From Sphingomonas yunnanensis (GTDB lineage Bacteria > Pseudomonadota > Alphaproteobacteria > Sphingomonadales > Sphingomonadaceae), in assembly GCF_019898765.1 (NCBI RefSeq), contig NZ_JAIOKB010000001.1, positions 806,001 through 870,000 on the forward strand: 64,000 nucleotides of DNA. Direction: 5' to 3'. The translations under genes were made by a program, and so were the position numbers. Each line of letters begins with the position of its first letter. Position 1 is the stretch's first letter. Shown one piece after another: positions 1 through 9,298 of the stretch. The notes beneath the pieces were generated by a model. That model was given only the letters and a program-made list of their open reading frames with translations, was not told where the DNA came from and did not search any database.

Positions 1-306
1 TGGCGGCGGCGGCAGGCGGCGGCGATCCTCCAGCACGCCGCGCACCGCGCGCCCGGCCCGGCGACGGTGATGATGGGCGACCTCAACGAGTGGAGCCGCG
101 CCTCGGGCTGCCTCAGCGACTTCGCGCGCGACTTCCATTTCGCCGAGACGGGGCCGAGCTTCCACGCGCGCCGGCCGATCGCGCGGCTCGACCGCATCAT
201 GGTGTCGCGCGTGCTCCGGGTCGCCGCCTGCGGCGTCCACCAGTCGCCCGCGTCGCGAATCGCGTCGGACCACCTGCCGATCTGGGCCGAGATCGTCGCC
301 GCATGA
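1..306 (+). CDS. Endonuclease/exonuclease/phosphatase-family protein, C-terminal part
   Basis: The reading frame is open from the first base and ends at TGA 304-306, so the gene starts upstream of the window. The visible 101 residues carry the C-terminal hallmarks of the EEP superfamily: a GDLNEW block (catalytic Asp and Asn of the GDxN motif), LDRIMVS, and the terminal SDHLPIWAEI block with the catalytic Asp-His pair. The family comprises Mg-dependent phosphodiesterases and nucleases; the substrate cannot be told from this fragment. The stop overlaps the start of the patatin-like gene by four bases (ATGA), suggesting co-transcription of two hydrolases. Confidence 0.85.
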   Translation, partial: WRRRQAAAILQHAAHRAPGPATVMMGDLNEWSRASGCLSDFARDFHFAETGPSFHARRPIARLDRIMVSRVLRVAACGVHQSPASRIASDHLPIWAEIVAA

Positions 307-2606
307 GCGCGGCGGCCGTGCGCGAGAAGGAGCTGCGGCTCGCGCTCGTCTGCTACGGCGGGATCAGCCTGGCGGTGTACATGCACGGCATCGTCAAGGA
401 AGTGTGGCATCTCGCCCGCGCCAGCCGGGCCGCGCACGACGGAACGCCCTGCGACGGCGCCAGCGCGCACGTCTATCGCGCGCTGTTGGACGAGATCGAG
501 GCGAGCGCGGGATGGCGCGTGCGCGTGCTGCCCGACATCGTCGCGGGCGCCAGCGCGGGCGGGATCAACGGCGTGTTCCTCGCGCAGGCGATCGCGAGCG
601 GCCAGTCGCTCGACCCGCTCACCGATCTCTGGCTCGACGGCGCCGACGTCGAGCGGCTGATCGACGCCGAGGCGGCGCCCGCCTCGCGCTTCTCCAAGGT
701 CTGGGCGCTGCCGCTCGCCTGGATGGCGGCGGGGCGCAGCGCCGACCAGCTCGAGGCGCTCGACGAGGCGACCCGCGACGAGGTGCGTGCCAAGCTCTCG
801 CATTTCGTGCGCTCGCGCTGGTTCGAGCCGCCCTTCTCGGGCGAGGGCTTCACCGATATGCTGGTCGACGCCTTCGAGGCGATGGCCGAGGCGCCGCGCG
901 GGCCGCGGCTGCTGCCGCCGGGCCAGCCGCTCGACCTGTTCGTCACCGTCACCGACTTCGGCGGCCATCCCGAGCGGCTCCGGCTCCACTCGCCGCCCGA
1001 GGTGATGGAGACCGAGCACCGGCTGGTGCTGCCGTTCAGCGATCACGGCGTCGCGCGCGACACGCTCGCCGCCGTGCCCGAGCTCGCCTTCGCCGCGCGC
1101 GCGACCTCGAGCTTCCCCGGTGCCTTCCCGCCCTTCACCGTGGCCGAGCTGGACCGGGTCCTGCGCGCGCGGCGGCGGCGCTGGCCGGGCCGGCGCGACT
1201 TCCTTGAGCGGGTGCTGCCGCGCCACGTCGCCGCGCGCGCCGCCGAGCGGGCGGTGCTGATCGACGGCTCGGTGCTCGCCAACGCGCCGTTTCGCCCCGC
1301 GATCGACGCGCTGCGCGAGCGGCCGGCGAAGCGCGAGATCGATCGTCGCTTCGTCTACGTCGACCCGTCGCCCGGCCACAAGCTGACGCTCGGCGCGGGC
1401 GGCGCCGGGACGCCCGGCTTCTTCCAGACGATCCTCGGCGCGATCAGCGAGCTGCCGCGCCAGCAGCCCATCCGCGACAATCTCGAGGCGCTCGCCGAGC
1501 GGTCGCGACGGATCGAGCGGATGCGCGCGATCACCGAGGCGATCCGGCCGCAGGTCGACGCCGCGATCGACGAGCTGTTCGGGCGCACCTTCTTCCTCGA
1601 CCGACCGACCCCCGCGCGGCTGGTGGCATGGCGCCGCCGCGCGCAGGAGGCCGCGGGCGAGCGCGCCGGCTTCAGCTATGTCGGCTACGGCCAGCTCAAG
1701 GCGGCGGGCGTGGTCGAGTTCATCGCCGCGCTGCTCCACGCCGTCGGCGGCGCGCCCGGAGCGCAGCGGTGGAGCCGCACGCGCCAGCGGCTCGACGCCG
1801 CGCTCGCCGCGCGCGGGCTCGGCGCCGACGCGGTCCATGCCGGCGGCGCGAGCGAGGCGATGGTCGCCTTCCTGCGCACCTTCGACCTCAACTTTCGCGT
1901 GCGGCGGCTGCGGCTGCTCGCGCGCCGGCTCGGCGAGCTGGAGCCTGAGGCGAGCGCCGCGGCGCTCCGGCCACTGCGCGACGCGATCTACGCCTCGCTG
2001 ACCGACTATCTCGCCGCCAAGCGCACCGACACGCACGCGGCGCTCCGGCGCGAGGTGCGCGCGCTGCGCGACGACGCGGGGCCGCTACTCGACGCCTTCG
2101 CCGCCTCGCTCGACCTCACCGCACGCGACGCCGCCACCGACGCGCGCATAGCCGCCGCGCTGGCCGCGGTCCCACGCGAGATACGGCGGCCGATGCTGCT
2201 CATCTATCTCGGCTTCCCCTTCGTCGACGTGGCGACGCTGCCGCTGCTCCAGGGCGAGGGGCTCGACGAGTTCGACCCGATCAAGGTCGATCGAGTCTCC
2301 CCCGACGACGCCCGCTCGATCCGCTCGGGTGGCGCGGCGGCGACGCTGAAAGGCATTCAGTTCAACAGCTTCGGCGCCTTCTTCAGCCGCGCCTATCGGG
2401 AGAACGACTATCTCTGGGGGCGGCTGCACGGCGCCGAGCGGATGATCGACATCACCGTCTCCGCGCTGCCCGAGGCAACGCGGCTGCGCGCGGGACGCGT
2501 CGCCGCGATCAAGCGCGCCGCGTTCCGCGCCATCCTCGACGAGGAGGAGGCGCGGCTGACGCACTCGCCCGGGCTGGTCGCGGCGCTGCGGCGCGAGGTG
2601 GGGTGA
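303..2606 (+). CDS. Patatin-like phospholipase family protein (DUF3376-type)
   Basis: A 767-residue protein starting at ATG 303, coupled by ATGA to the upstream gene. The N-terminal half is a patatin domain: a glycine-rich oxyanion stretch CYGGISLAVYMHG near residues 19-31, the nucleophile elbow GASAGGIN with Ser84, and the catalytic Asp in DGSVLANAPF at about residue 321. The long C-terminal half resembles bacterial patatin-related proteins carrying a DUF3376 region. These are Ser-Asp dyad lipid acyl hydrolases; the substrate is not predictable. No signal peptide is obvious, so a cytoplasmic or membrane-associated enzyme is inferred. An earlier ATG at 90 in the same frame is rejected because it lies inside the EEP gene. 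Confidence 0.87.
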   Translation: MSAAAVREKELRLALVCYGGISLAVYMHGIVKEVWHLARASRAAHDGTPCDGASAHVYRALLDEIEASAGWRVRVLPDIVAGASAGGINGVFLAQAIASGQSLDPLTDLWLDGADVERLIDAEAAPASRFSKVWALPLAWMAAGRSADQLEALDEATRDEVRAKLSHFVRSRWFEPPFSGEGFTDMLVDAFEAMAEAPRGPRLLPPGQPLDLFVTVTDFGGHPERLRLHSPPEVMETEHRLVLPFSDHGVARDTLAAVPELAFAARATSSFPGAFPPFTVAELDRVLRARRRRWPGRRDFLERVLPRHVAARAAERAVLIDGSVLANAPFRPAIDALRERPAKREIDRRFVYVDPSPGHKLTLGAGGAGTPGFFQTILGAISELPRQQPIRDNLEALAERSRRIERMRAITEAIRPQVDAAIDELFGRTFFLDRPTPARLVAWRRRAQEAAGERAGFSYVGYGQLKAAGVVEFIAALLHAVGGAPGAQRWSRTRQRLDAALAARGLGADAVHAGGASEAMVAFLRTFDLNFRVRRLRLLARRLGELEPEASAAALRPLRDAIYASLTDYLAAKRTDTHAALRREVRALRDDAGPLLDAFAASLDLTARDAATDARIAAALAAVPREIRRPMLLIYLGFPFVDVATLPLLQGEGLDEFDPIKVDRVSPDDARSIRSGGAAATLKGIQFNSFGAFFSRAYRENDYLWGRLHGAERMIDITVSALPEATRLRAGRVAAIKRAAFRAILDEEEARLTHSPGLVAALRREVG

Positions 2607-2673
2607 TCAGGTGAGCAGGGGCGCGTTTCCTGCCCCCGAATGTTGCTCACGCCATCGTCCTCACCGCCCTCTC

Positions 2674-2771
2674 TCGTCATCCCCGCGAAGGCGCGGATCC
2701 AGACGCGCCGACGTGGCGGCAAGAAGGTGAGGCGTCGGTGTGTATGGATCCCCGCCTCCGCGGGGGATGAC
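2674..2771. repeat. Compound inverted repeat, type A copy 1
   Basis: In the 357-base gap between the patatin and lapA genes. The left arm reads TCATCCCCGCGAAGGCGCGG before ATCC; the right arm reads GGATCCCCGCCTCCGCGG before GGGATGA, so the arms are inverted copies about 70 bases apart. Each arm is also a small imperfect palindrome. The same outer CGTCATC and inner GGATCC edges recur at 4061-4160, 9763-9860 and 43361-43455. The rest of the gap (2772-2963) shows no convincing gene. Confidence 0.75.
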
Positions 2772-2963
2772 CGAGGGGAGCCGGAGACGTTGGACGTTTG
2801 CGGAAGCGCGCTTCACCGAAGCGTCCAGGGCATCCATACGGCGGGTACCCACGTCGCCTTCCATGCCCCCTCCCCCTTCCGAGCCGAATCAGTCCCATTC
2901 CGCGCCGCCGCGGTGTGCCACCGCGCACTGGTAAATTCCGGACGCGCCGCCTAGCGTGCCGCC

Positions 2964-3320
2964 ATGCAGTTCCTGAAGCTCCTGTTCTGGTGCCTGATGG
3001 CGTTCCTCGCCGCGGTGTTCACCTTCGGCAACTGGACCAACGTCTCGATCCAGCTGTTCGGCGGCCTGGTGGCGGAGGTAAACCTGCCGCTGCTGCTGCT
3101 CACCACCTTCCTGCTCGGCTTCGTGCCGACGCTGGTCTACCAGAGCTGGCTGCGTTTTCGCCTGCGCCAGCGGCTCACCGCCGCGGAACGGTCGCTCGAG
3201 ACCGAGCGCGCGCTCGCCGCCGCGCGCGCGGGCGAGCCGGCCGCGCCGGGCCTTGTCGTCCCGGTCACGCCGCCGCCCCCGGCCGCGATCCCCACCGCCG
3301 TGCCGCCGGGAGTCGCGTGA
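2964..3320 (+). CDS. lapA: LapA-domain inner-membrane protein
   Basis: 118 residues with two hydrophobic segments (about residues 4-24 and 42-62) separated by a short loop with FGNWTNVSIQLFGG, followed by a charged region RLRQRLTAAERSLETERAL likely to be coiled coil, then a Pro/Ala-rich tail. This is the layout of the lipopolysaccharide assembly protein A domain (DUF1049) family, which in E. coli works with LapB in LPS control. Its stop overlaps the pyrF start by one base (TGATG), so the two genes are probably co-transcribed. The family assignment is good; the LPS role is inferred by homology. Confidence 0.8.
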   Translation: MQFLKLLFWCLMAFLAAVFTFGNWTNVSIQLFGGLVAEVNLPLLLLTTFLLGFVPTLVYQSWLRFRLRQRLTAAERSLETERALAAARAGEPAAPGLVVPVTPPPPAAIPTAVPPGVA

Positions 3321-3994
3321 TGAGCAGCCGCGTCTATGTCGCGCTCGACACGCCCGATCTCGCCCGCGCCCAGGCACTCGCCGCCAAGGTCCGCCATCAT
3401 GTCGGCGGGATCAAGCTCGGGCTCGAGTTCTTCTGCGCCAACGGTCCCGCCGGGGTGCGGGCGCTCGAGGAGGTCGGCCTGCCCGTCTTCCTCGACCTCA
3501 AGCTCCACGACATCCCCAACACCGTCGCCAAGGCAGTGCAGTCACTCGCGCCGCTCGCCCCCGCGGTGCTGACCGTGCACGCGGCCGGCGGGCGCGCGAT
3601 GCTGGAGGACGCCAAGGCCGCGGCGCATCCCGACACCAAGGTGGTCGCGGTGACGATGCTGACCAGCCTGGACGAGCGCGACCTCGCCGACACCGGCGTC
3701 GGGGGCAGCGCGCACGATCACGTGCTGCGCCTCGCCGTGCTGGCGCGCGCGGCCGGGCTCGACGGCATCGTCTGCTCGGGCGCCGAGGTGCGCGCGGCCA
3801 AGGCGGCGTGGCCCGACGGCTTCTTGGTGGTGCCCGGCGTCCGGCCGGCGGACGGCGCGGCCGGCGACCAGAAGCGCGTCGTGACGCCGCGCGAGGCCGC
3901 CGACGACGGCGCCTCGATCCTGGTGATCGGCCGACCGATCACCCAGGCCGACGACCCCGACGCCGCCGCGCGCGCGATCGCCGCGACTCTGTAG
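3320..3994 (+). CDS. pyrF: Orotidine 5'-phosphate decarboxylase
   Basis: 224 residues, the usual length for the bacterial enzyme. It performs the last step of de novo UMP synthesis, decarboxylating OMP. The N-terminal YVALDTPD strand, the catalytic DLKLHDIPNT motif (Asp59, Lys61, Asp64), GIVCSGAE, the phosphate-binding PGVRPADG and the late VIGRPIT strand of the TIM barrel are all present. The ATG at 3320 overlaps the lapA stop. A 334-base gap with an inverted repeat separates it from trpF. Confidence 0.97.
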   Translation: MSSRVYVALDTPDLARAQALAAKVRHHVGGIKLGLEFFCANGPAGVRALEEVGLPVFLDLKLHDIPNTVAKAVQSLAPLAPAVLTVHAAGGRAMLEDAKAAAHPDTKVVAVTMLTSLDERDLADTGVGGSAHDHVLRLAVLARAAGLDGIVCSGAEVRAAKAAWPDGFLVVPGVRPADGAAGDQKRVVTPREAADDGASILVIGRPITQADDPDAAARAIAATL

Positions 3995-4060
3995 GACTCC
4001 CGGGGCGCGGTGGCGCGGCTCGCAGCTATCTTGGCGTAGGACCGGCCCTCGCCCACTCCT

Positions 4061-4160
4061 GCCGTCATCCCGGACGTGGTCCGGGATCCACCATGCCGCA
4101 TTCTCTGCAGGCGTTACTCTCGCGGAGGCATGGATCCCGGACCAAGTCCGGGATGACGGT
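4061..4160. repeat. Compound inverted repeat, type B
   Basis: Lies between pyrF and trpF. The left arm is CCGTCATCCCGGACGTGGTC (4062 on) running into CGGGATCC; the right arm is its inverted copy ending GTCCGGGATGACGG at 4159. Each arm is itself a palindrome (CCCGGAC...GTCCGGG). It shares the CGTCATC outer edge and GGATCC inner edge with the other three elements but has different palindrome cores. The remainder of 3995-4328 shows no gene. Confidence 0.78.
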
Positions 4161-4328
4161 TGATCGAGTTCGGGAGGACGGGTGGGAACGTCCGCGCCGA
4201 CGGCCTGGACGGGGGGCCGCCGGCGCGAGAACCTCGCCGACCGTGCCCCGGTCGTCTCGTCTCCCGCCACCACGTGGCAATCCCGCCTCGCCGCGCCTAT
4301 GTCGCCGCCTCCACCACCCGAGTCCCCC

Positions 4329-4967
4329 ATGCCCGTCACCGCCAAGATCTGCGGCCTCTCCACGCCCCACACGCTCGACGCCGCGCTCGCCGGCGGCGCG
4401 AGCCATGTCGGCTTCGTCTTCTTCCCGCCCTCGCCGCGCCACCTCGCGTTCGACCGGGCCGCCGCGCTCGCCGCGCGCACCGGGGACCGCGCGCGCCGCG
4501 TCGGCGTCTTCGTCGATCCGGCGGACTCGCTCGTCGCCGAGGCGGTCGCGGCGGCGCGGCTCGACGCGATCCAGCTCCACAAGGTGACTCCGGCGCGCGC
4601 CGCCGCGCTGCGCCGCACCGCGGCGGTGGAGACCTGGGTCGCGCTCGCGGTGAAAACCGCCGCCGACCTCGCCGCCGCCCCGGCCTATGCCGGCGCCGCC
4701 GACCGGCTGCTCTACGACGCCAAGACCCCCGACGACGCCGCGCTGCCCGGTGGCATGGGCGTGCGCTTCGACTGGCGGCTGCTCGACGGCGCGCGGCACC
4801 CTCTGCCCTGGGCGCTGTCGGGTGGGCTCGACGCGGACAATGTCGCCGAGGCGGCGGCGCGCACCGGCGCGCGGCTGGTCGACGTCTCCTCCGGCGTCGA
4901 GCGTGCGCCCGGCGTCAAGGACGTGGACAAGATCGCCGCCTTCCTGCAACGGGTCGCCCGACTATGA
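4329..4967 (+). CDS. trpF: Phosphoribosylanthranilate isomerase
   Basis: 212 residues. It catalyses the Amadori rearrangement of N-(5-phosphoribosyl)anthranilate in tryptophan synthesis. The start motif AKICGLST has the catalytic Cys; [15 protein letters not shown], the strand [14 protein letters not shown], the catalytic Asp in LLYDAKTP and the phosphate-binding LSGGLDADN with DVSSGVE follow in family order. The ATG at 4329 is chosen because residues before it (a Pro-rich stretch) match nothing; its Shine-Dalgarno is weak. The stop overlaps the trpB start (ATGA), giving a coupled trpF-trpB-trpA-accD series. Confidence 0.96.
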   Translation: MPVTAKICGLSTPHTLDAALAGGASHVGFVFFPPSPRHLAFDRAAALAARTGDRARRVGVFVDPADSLVAEAVAAARLDAIQLHKVTPARAAALRRTAAVETWVALAVKTAADLAAAPAYAGAADRLLYDAKTPDDAALPGGMGVRFDWRLLDGARHPLPWALSGGLDADNVAEAAARTGARLVDVSSGVERAPGVKDVDKIAAFLQRVARL

Positions 4968-6217
4968 CCGACACGCTCACCCCCGATCCCGCGGCGCGCG
5001 CCAACAGCCTGCGCCAGCAGCCCGACACGCGCGGCCATTTCGGCGATTACGGCGGCCGCTACGTCGCCGAGACGCTGATGCCGCTGATCCTCGAGCTCGA
5101 CCGCGCCTATCGCTCGGCCAAGGAGGACCCGGCGTTCAAGGCGCAGTTCGACGATCTGCTCGAACATTACGTCGGCCGCCCCTCGCCGCTCTATTATGCC
5201 GAGCGGCTGACCGAGACGCTGCGCCTGAGCGCGGAGCCGGGCATGGGCGCGCAGGTGTGGTTCAAGCGCGACGAGCTCAATCACACCGGCGCGCACAAGA
5301 TCAACAATTGCATCGGCCAGATCCTGCTCGCGATCCGCATGGGCAAGACCCGGATCATCGCCGAGACCGGCGCAGGCCAGCACGGCGTCGCCACCGCCAC
5401 GGTGTGCGCGCGCTTCGGCCTGCCCTGCGTGATCTACATGGGCGCCAAGGACGTCGAGCGGCAGCAGCCCAACGTCTTCCGCATGAAGCTGCTCGGCGCC
5501 GAGGTGCGCGCGGTGGAGAGCGGCGCGCGCACGCTCAAGGACGCGATGAACGAGGCGCTGCGCGACTGGGTCGCCAACGTTCACGACACCTTCTACATCA
5601 TCGGCACCGCCGCCGGCCCGCACCCCTATCCCGAGCTGGTGCGCGACTTCCAGAGCGTGATCGGGCGCGAGGCGCGCGCGCAGTTGCTCGACCGCACGGG
5701 GCGCCTGCCCGACCTGCTCGTCGCCGCGATCGGCGGCGGGTCGAACGCGATCGGCCTGTTCCATCCCTTCCTCGACGATGACGTCGCGATGCTCGGCGTC
5801 GAGGCGGCGGGCGAAGGGCTTGAGGCCAAGCATGCCGCCAGCCTCGCCGGCGGCTTCCCCGGCGTGCTCCACGGCAACAAGACCTATCTGCTCCAGGACG
5901 AGGACGGCCAGATCGCCGAGGCGCATTCGATCTCGGCCGGCCTCGACTATCCCGGCATCGGCCCCGAGCACGCCTGGCTCAAGGACATCGGCCGCGTCGA
6001 GTATACCGCGGTGACCGACCGCGAGGCGCTCGACGCCTTCCAGCTGCTGTGCCGCACCGAGGGCATCATCCCGGCGCTCGAGCCGTCGCACGCGATCGCC
6101 GCGGTGGCGCAGCGCGCCAAGCACATGCCGGCCGACCGCATCATCCTCGCCAATCTGTGCGGGCGCGGCGACAAGGACATCTTCACCGTCGCCGAGGCGC
6201 TGGGAGTGAGCATGTGA
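4964..6217 (+). CDS. trpB: Tryptophan synthase beta chain
   Basis: 417 residues, slightly longer than the usual ~400. It condenses indole and serine to tryptophan using PLP. The signature HTGAHKINN with the PLP-binding Lys (about residue 112), [14 protein letters not shown] with the catalytic Glu, the phosphate loop GGGSNAIG, and the terminal region ending [10 protein letters not shown] are intact. It overlaps trpF by ATGA and trpA by GTGA, so stoichiometric coupled translation of the alpha-beta complex is likely. Confidence 0.98.
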   Translation: MTDTLTPDPAARANSLRQQPDTRGHFGDYGGRYVAETLMPLILELDRAYRSAKEDPAFKAQFDDLLEHYVGRPSPLYYAERLTETLRLSAEPGMGAQVWFKRDELNHTGAHKINNCIGQILLAIRMGKTRIIAETGAGQHGVATATVCARFGLPCVIYMGAKDVERQQPNVFRMKLLGAEVRAVESGARTLKDAMNEALRDWVANVHDTFYIIGTAAGPHPYPELVRDFQSVIGREARAQLLDRTGRLPDLLVAAIGGGSNAIGLFHPFLDDDVAMLGVEAAGEGLEAKHAASLAGGFPGVLHGNKTYLLQDEDGQIAEAHSISAGLDYPGIGPEHAWLKDIGRVEYTAVTDREALDAFQLLCRTEGIIPALEPSHAIAAVAQRAKHMPADRIILANLCGRGDKDIFTVAEALGVSM

Positions 6218-7023
6218 CGCGGCTGTCCGACGCCTTCGCCAAGGGCCGTGCCGCGCTCGTGTGCTTCGTCACCGCGGGTGACCCCGACGCGGGCGCTACT
6301 CCCGCGATCCTCGACGCTTTGGTCGCGGGCGGCGCCGACGTGATCGAGCTGGGCATGCCCTTCACCGACCCGATGGCGGACGGGCCCGCGATCCAGGCGG
6401 CGAACATCCGCTCGCTCGCGGCGGGCACGCGCACCGCCGACATCCTGCGGATCGCGACCGGCTTCCGCGCGCGCCACCCGCACGTGCCCCTCGTACTGAT
6501 GGGCTATGCCAACCCGATGCTGCGCCGCGGCCCCGCGTGGTTCGCCGCCGCGGCGCGCGACGCCGGGGTGGACGGCGTGATCTGCGTCGACATCCCCGCC
6601 GAGGAGGACGAGGCGCTCGGCCCGGCGCTGCGCGACGCGGGCGTGGCGATGATCCGCCTCGCCACGCCGACGACGGTGGGCGAGCGGATCGGCGAGGTGC
6701 TCGCGGGCGCGGACGGCTTCCTCTACTACGTCTCGGTCGCGGGCATCACCGGCAAGCAGCAGGCGGTGCAGGCGTCGATCGAGGAAGCGGTGGCGAGGCT
6801 CAAGGCGGCGACCGACCTGCCCGTCGCGGTCGGCTTCGGCGTGCGCACCCCCGAACAGGCCGGCGCGATCGCGCGCGTCGCCGACGGCGTGGTGGTCGGC
6901 TCCGCGATCGTCGAGCTCGTCGCGCAGCACGGCGCGGCCGCGGCGGCGCCCGTCACCGCCTATGTCCAATCGCTCGCGGCGGCCGTGGCGGCCACCGCCG
7001 AGGCAAGAGAGATGACCGCATGA
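6214..7023 (+). CDS. trpA: Tryptophan synthase alpha chain
   Basis: 269 residues starting at GTG 6214, which overlaps the trpB stop as GTGA. It cleaves indole-3-glycerol phosphate to indole for channelling to TrpB. FVTAGDPD, the catalytic Glu in VIELGMPF, the catalytic Asp in [17 protein letters not shown], loop 6 around YVSVAGITG and the phosphate-binding [10 protein letters not shown] and GVVVGSAIV are present. An upstream in-frame ATG at 6049 is inside trpB and rejected. The stop overlaps the accD start by ATGA. Confidence 0.97.
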   Translation: MTRLSDAFAKGRAALVCFVTAGDPDAGATPAILDALVAGGADVIELGMPFTDPMADGPAIQAANIRSLAAGTRTADILRIATGFRARHPHVPLVLMGYANPMLRRGPAWFAAAARDAGVDGVICVDIPAEEDEALGPALRDAGVAMIRLATPTTVGERIGEVLAGADGFLYYVSVAGITGKQQAVQASIEEAVARLKAATDLPVAVGFGVRTPEQAGAIARVADGVVVGSAIVELVAQHGAAAAAPVTAYVQSLAAAVAATAEAREMTA

Positions 7024-7883
7024 GCTGGCTCAGCAACGTCCGCAACGCGATCGGCGGCTTCGTCCCCGGCGCCAAGACGCAGGGCGCCGACACGCTCTGG
7101 CACAAGTGCAAGGGCTGCGGCACGATGGTGTTCACCAAGGAGCTGGAGGAGAACCAGTTCGTCTGCCCGAACTGCGACCACCACGAGCGCATCGGGCCGA
7201 AGCAGCGCTTCGCCTATCTGCTCGACGAGGGCAGCGCGGAGGTGCTGGCGCCGCCGCGCGCCGCCGAGGACCCGCTCAAGTTTCGCGACTCGAAGCGCTA
7301 CGCCGACCGGCTCAAGGCGGCGCGCGTCAGCACCGGCGAGCAGGACGCCTTCGTCAACGCGCGCGGCACGATCCACGGCCAGCGCGTCGTGATCGGCGTG
7401 CAGGACTTCGCCTTCATGGGCGGCTCGATGGGCCAGGCGGTCGGCGAGGCGTTCGTCCAGGGCGTCGAGGCCGCGATCAGGGACCGCGCGCCGTTCATCG
7501 TCTTCACCGCGAGCGGCGGCGCGCGCATGCAGGAGGGCATCCTCAGCCTGATGCAGATGCCGCGCAGCACCGTGGCGATCCAGCTGCTCCACGACGCCGG
7601 CCTGCCCTATATCGTCGTGCTGACCGACCCGACCTCGGGCGGGGTGATGGCGGCCTATGCGATGCTGGGCGACGTCCAGATCGCCGAGCCCAAGGCGACG
7701 CTCGCCTTCACCGGCCGTCGCGTGATCGAGAACACGATCCGCGAGAAGCTGCCCGAGGATTTCCAGACCAGCGAATATTACCTCGAGCACGGGCTGATCG
7801 ACATGGTGGTTCACCGTCGCGAGCTGCGCGACCGGCTCGCCACCGTGATCGGCTATCTCTGCGGCGAGCGCCGCGCCGCCTGA
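7020..7883 (+). CDS. accD: Acetyl-CoA carboxylase carboxyltransferase subunit beta
   Basis: 287 residues. With AccA it forms the carboxyltransferase of acetyl-CoA carboxylase, making malonyl-CoA. The N-terminal zinc ribbon shows the four cysteines (CKGC and CPNC, residues about 30-55), followed by the crotonase-like core with the oxyanion segments [12 protein letters not shown] and [10 protein letters not shown]. The ATG overlaps the trpA stop (ATGA). trpFBA-accD-folC is a known conserved order in alphaproteobacteria. It is 17 bases from folC. Confidence 0.97.
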   Translation: MSWLSNVRNAIGGFVPGAKTQGADTLWHKCKGCGTMVFTKELEENQFVCPNCDHHERIGPKQRFAYLLDEGSAEVLAPPRAAEDPLKFRDSKRYADRLKAARVSTGEQDAFVNARGTIHGQRVVIGVQDFAFMGGSMGQAVGEAFVQGVEAAIRDRAPFIVFTASGGARMQEGILSLMQMPRSTVAIQLLHDAGLPYIVVLTDPTSGGVMAAYAMLGDVQIAEPKATLAFTGRRVIENTIREKLPEDFQTSEYYLEHGLIDMVVHRRELRDRLATVIGYLCGERRAA

Positions 7884-7900
7884 GGCGACGCGCCCCGCCG

Positions 7901-9229
7901 ATGGCCGACCACGCCGTCTCCGCCGACCCGCGCGTCCAGGCGCAGCTCGACCGGCTGTGGGCGCTCTCGCCGGGCGCCGACGTGCTCGGGCTGGAGCGGA
8001 TCACGCGGCTGCTCGCGCGGCTGGGCGACCCGCAGCGTCACCTGCCGCCGGTGTTCCACGTCGCGGGCACGAACGGCAAGGGCTCGACCTGCGCCTATCT
8101 GCGCGCCGCGCTGGAGGCGGCGGGGCACCGCGTCCACGCCTACACCAGCCCGCACCTCGTCCGCTTCAACGAGCGCGTCCGCCTCGCCGGCCGCCTGATC
8201 GCGGACGACGCGCTCGCCGCACTGCTGGCGGAGGTGCTCGACCGGGCGGGCGACCTCGGCGCGAGCTTCTTCGAGGTGACCACCGCCGCCGCCTTCCTCG
8301 CCTTCGCGCGCACGCCCGCCGACGCCTGCGTGATCGAGGTCGGGCTCGGCGGCCGGCTCGACGCCACGAACGTGGTCCCCGCGCCGCTCGTCTGCGGGAT
8401 CGCCGCGCTGGGGATCGACCACCAGGCCTTCCTCGGGGACACGCTCGCGCAGATCGCGGCGGAGAAAGCGGGGATCGCCAAGCCAGGCACGCCGCTGGTG
8501 ACGATGCGTTACCCGCCCGAGGCGGCCGCGCCCGTGGCGCGCGCCGCCGCCGCCGCGGGGGCGCCCCTGCTCGTCGAGGGTGAGGCGTGGCGGCATCGCG
8601 TGACCGACTCCGCCGTCGAGCTCAGCGATCGACGCGGCACCGTCACCCTCCCCCTCCCCGCGCTCCCCGGCGCGCACCAGGCGCACAATCTCGCGCTAGC
8701 CGCGGCGATGCTGCGCGCGCAGGACCGGCTCGGGCTCGACGAGGCGGCGCTCGCCGCGGCGGCGCGTGGGGCGCGCTGGCCCGCGCGGCTGCAGCGCCTC
8801 GCCGCCGGGCGGCTCACCGCGCCGCTCGGCGCCACCCCGGTGTGGCTCGACGGCGGCCACAATGAGTCGGCGGGGCGCGCGCTCGGCGCCGCGCTCGACC
8901 GGGTCGCCGGCGCGGGCGAGGCGCGCTCGCTCGCGGTGGTGCTCGGCATGCTCGCCAACAAGGACCCGCGCGGGCTGCTCGCGCCGATCGCGCACCGCGT
9001 CGGGCTGTTCGTCGCACTGCCCGTGCCGGGCCACGCGCACCATGACCCGGCCGATCTCGCCGCCCTCGCGCGCGAGATGGGCGTCCCCGCCGCGGCGACC
9101 GCTGGATCGATCACCGAGGCGGTCGCCGCCGTGGCGAACGCCGTCGCTGCGCCCGCCGCGGTGCTGGTGCTCGGCTCGCTCTATCTCGCCGGTGAGGTGT
9201 TGAGCGCGAACGACGAGCTGCCCGACTGA
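7901..9229 (+). CDS. folC: Bifunctional folylpolyglutamate / dihydrofolate synthase
   Basis: 442 residues, the usual Mur-ligase-fold length. It adds glutamates to folates, and in the dual enzyme also glutamate to dihydropteroate. The P-loop GTNGKGST (about residues 50-57), YTSPHLVRFNERVR, VIEVGLGGRLDATNV, LGIDHQAFLG, EKAGIAKPG, the PGAHQAHNLALA central-to-C-terminal junction and LDGGHNESA are all in place. ATG 7901 follows accD directly, so it probably shares its transcript. Confidence 0.94.
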   Translation: MADHAVSADPRVQAQLDRLWALSPGADVLGLERITRLLARLGDPQRHLPPVFHVAGTNGKGSTCAYLRAALEAAGHRVHAYTSPHLVRFNERVRLAGRLIADDALAALLAEVLDRAGDLGASFFEVTTAAAFLAFARTPADACVIEVGLGGRLDATNVVPAPLVCGIAALGIDHQAFLGDTLAQIAAEKAGIAKPGTPLVTMRYPPEAAAPVARAAAAAGAPLLVEGEAWRHRVTDSAVELSDRRGTVTLPLPALPGAHQAHNLALAAAMLRAQDRLGLDEAALAAAARGARWPARLQRLAAGRLTAPLGATPVWLDGGHNESAGRALGAALDRVAGAGEARSLAVVLGMLANKDPRGLLAPIAHRVGLFVALPVPGHAHHDPADLAALAREMGVPAAATAGSITEAVAAVANAVAAPAAVLVLGSLYLAGEVLSANDELPD

Positions 9230-9240
9230 CTCGCAAGTTT

Positions 9241-9259
9241 GCGATTGACTATCAATAGC
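9241..9259 (+). promoter_or_regulatory. Fur-box-like 19-bp dyad
   Basis: GCGATTGACTATCAATAGC is a hyphenated dyad in which 15 of 19 positions agree with the reverse complement. It matches the classical E. coli Fur consensus at 12 of 19 positions. It lies 40 bases upstream of the small gene at 9299. It abuts a second perfect palindrome, TCGCAAGTTTGCGA (9231-9244). Iron control is an inference; another dimeric repressor is equally possible. Confidence 0.45.
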
Positions 9260-9298
9260 GCGTGAACGACCCTGCGGGCCGATCGAGGAGTCGCCCGT

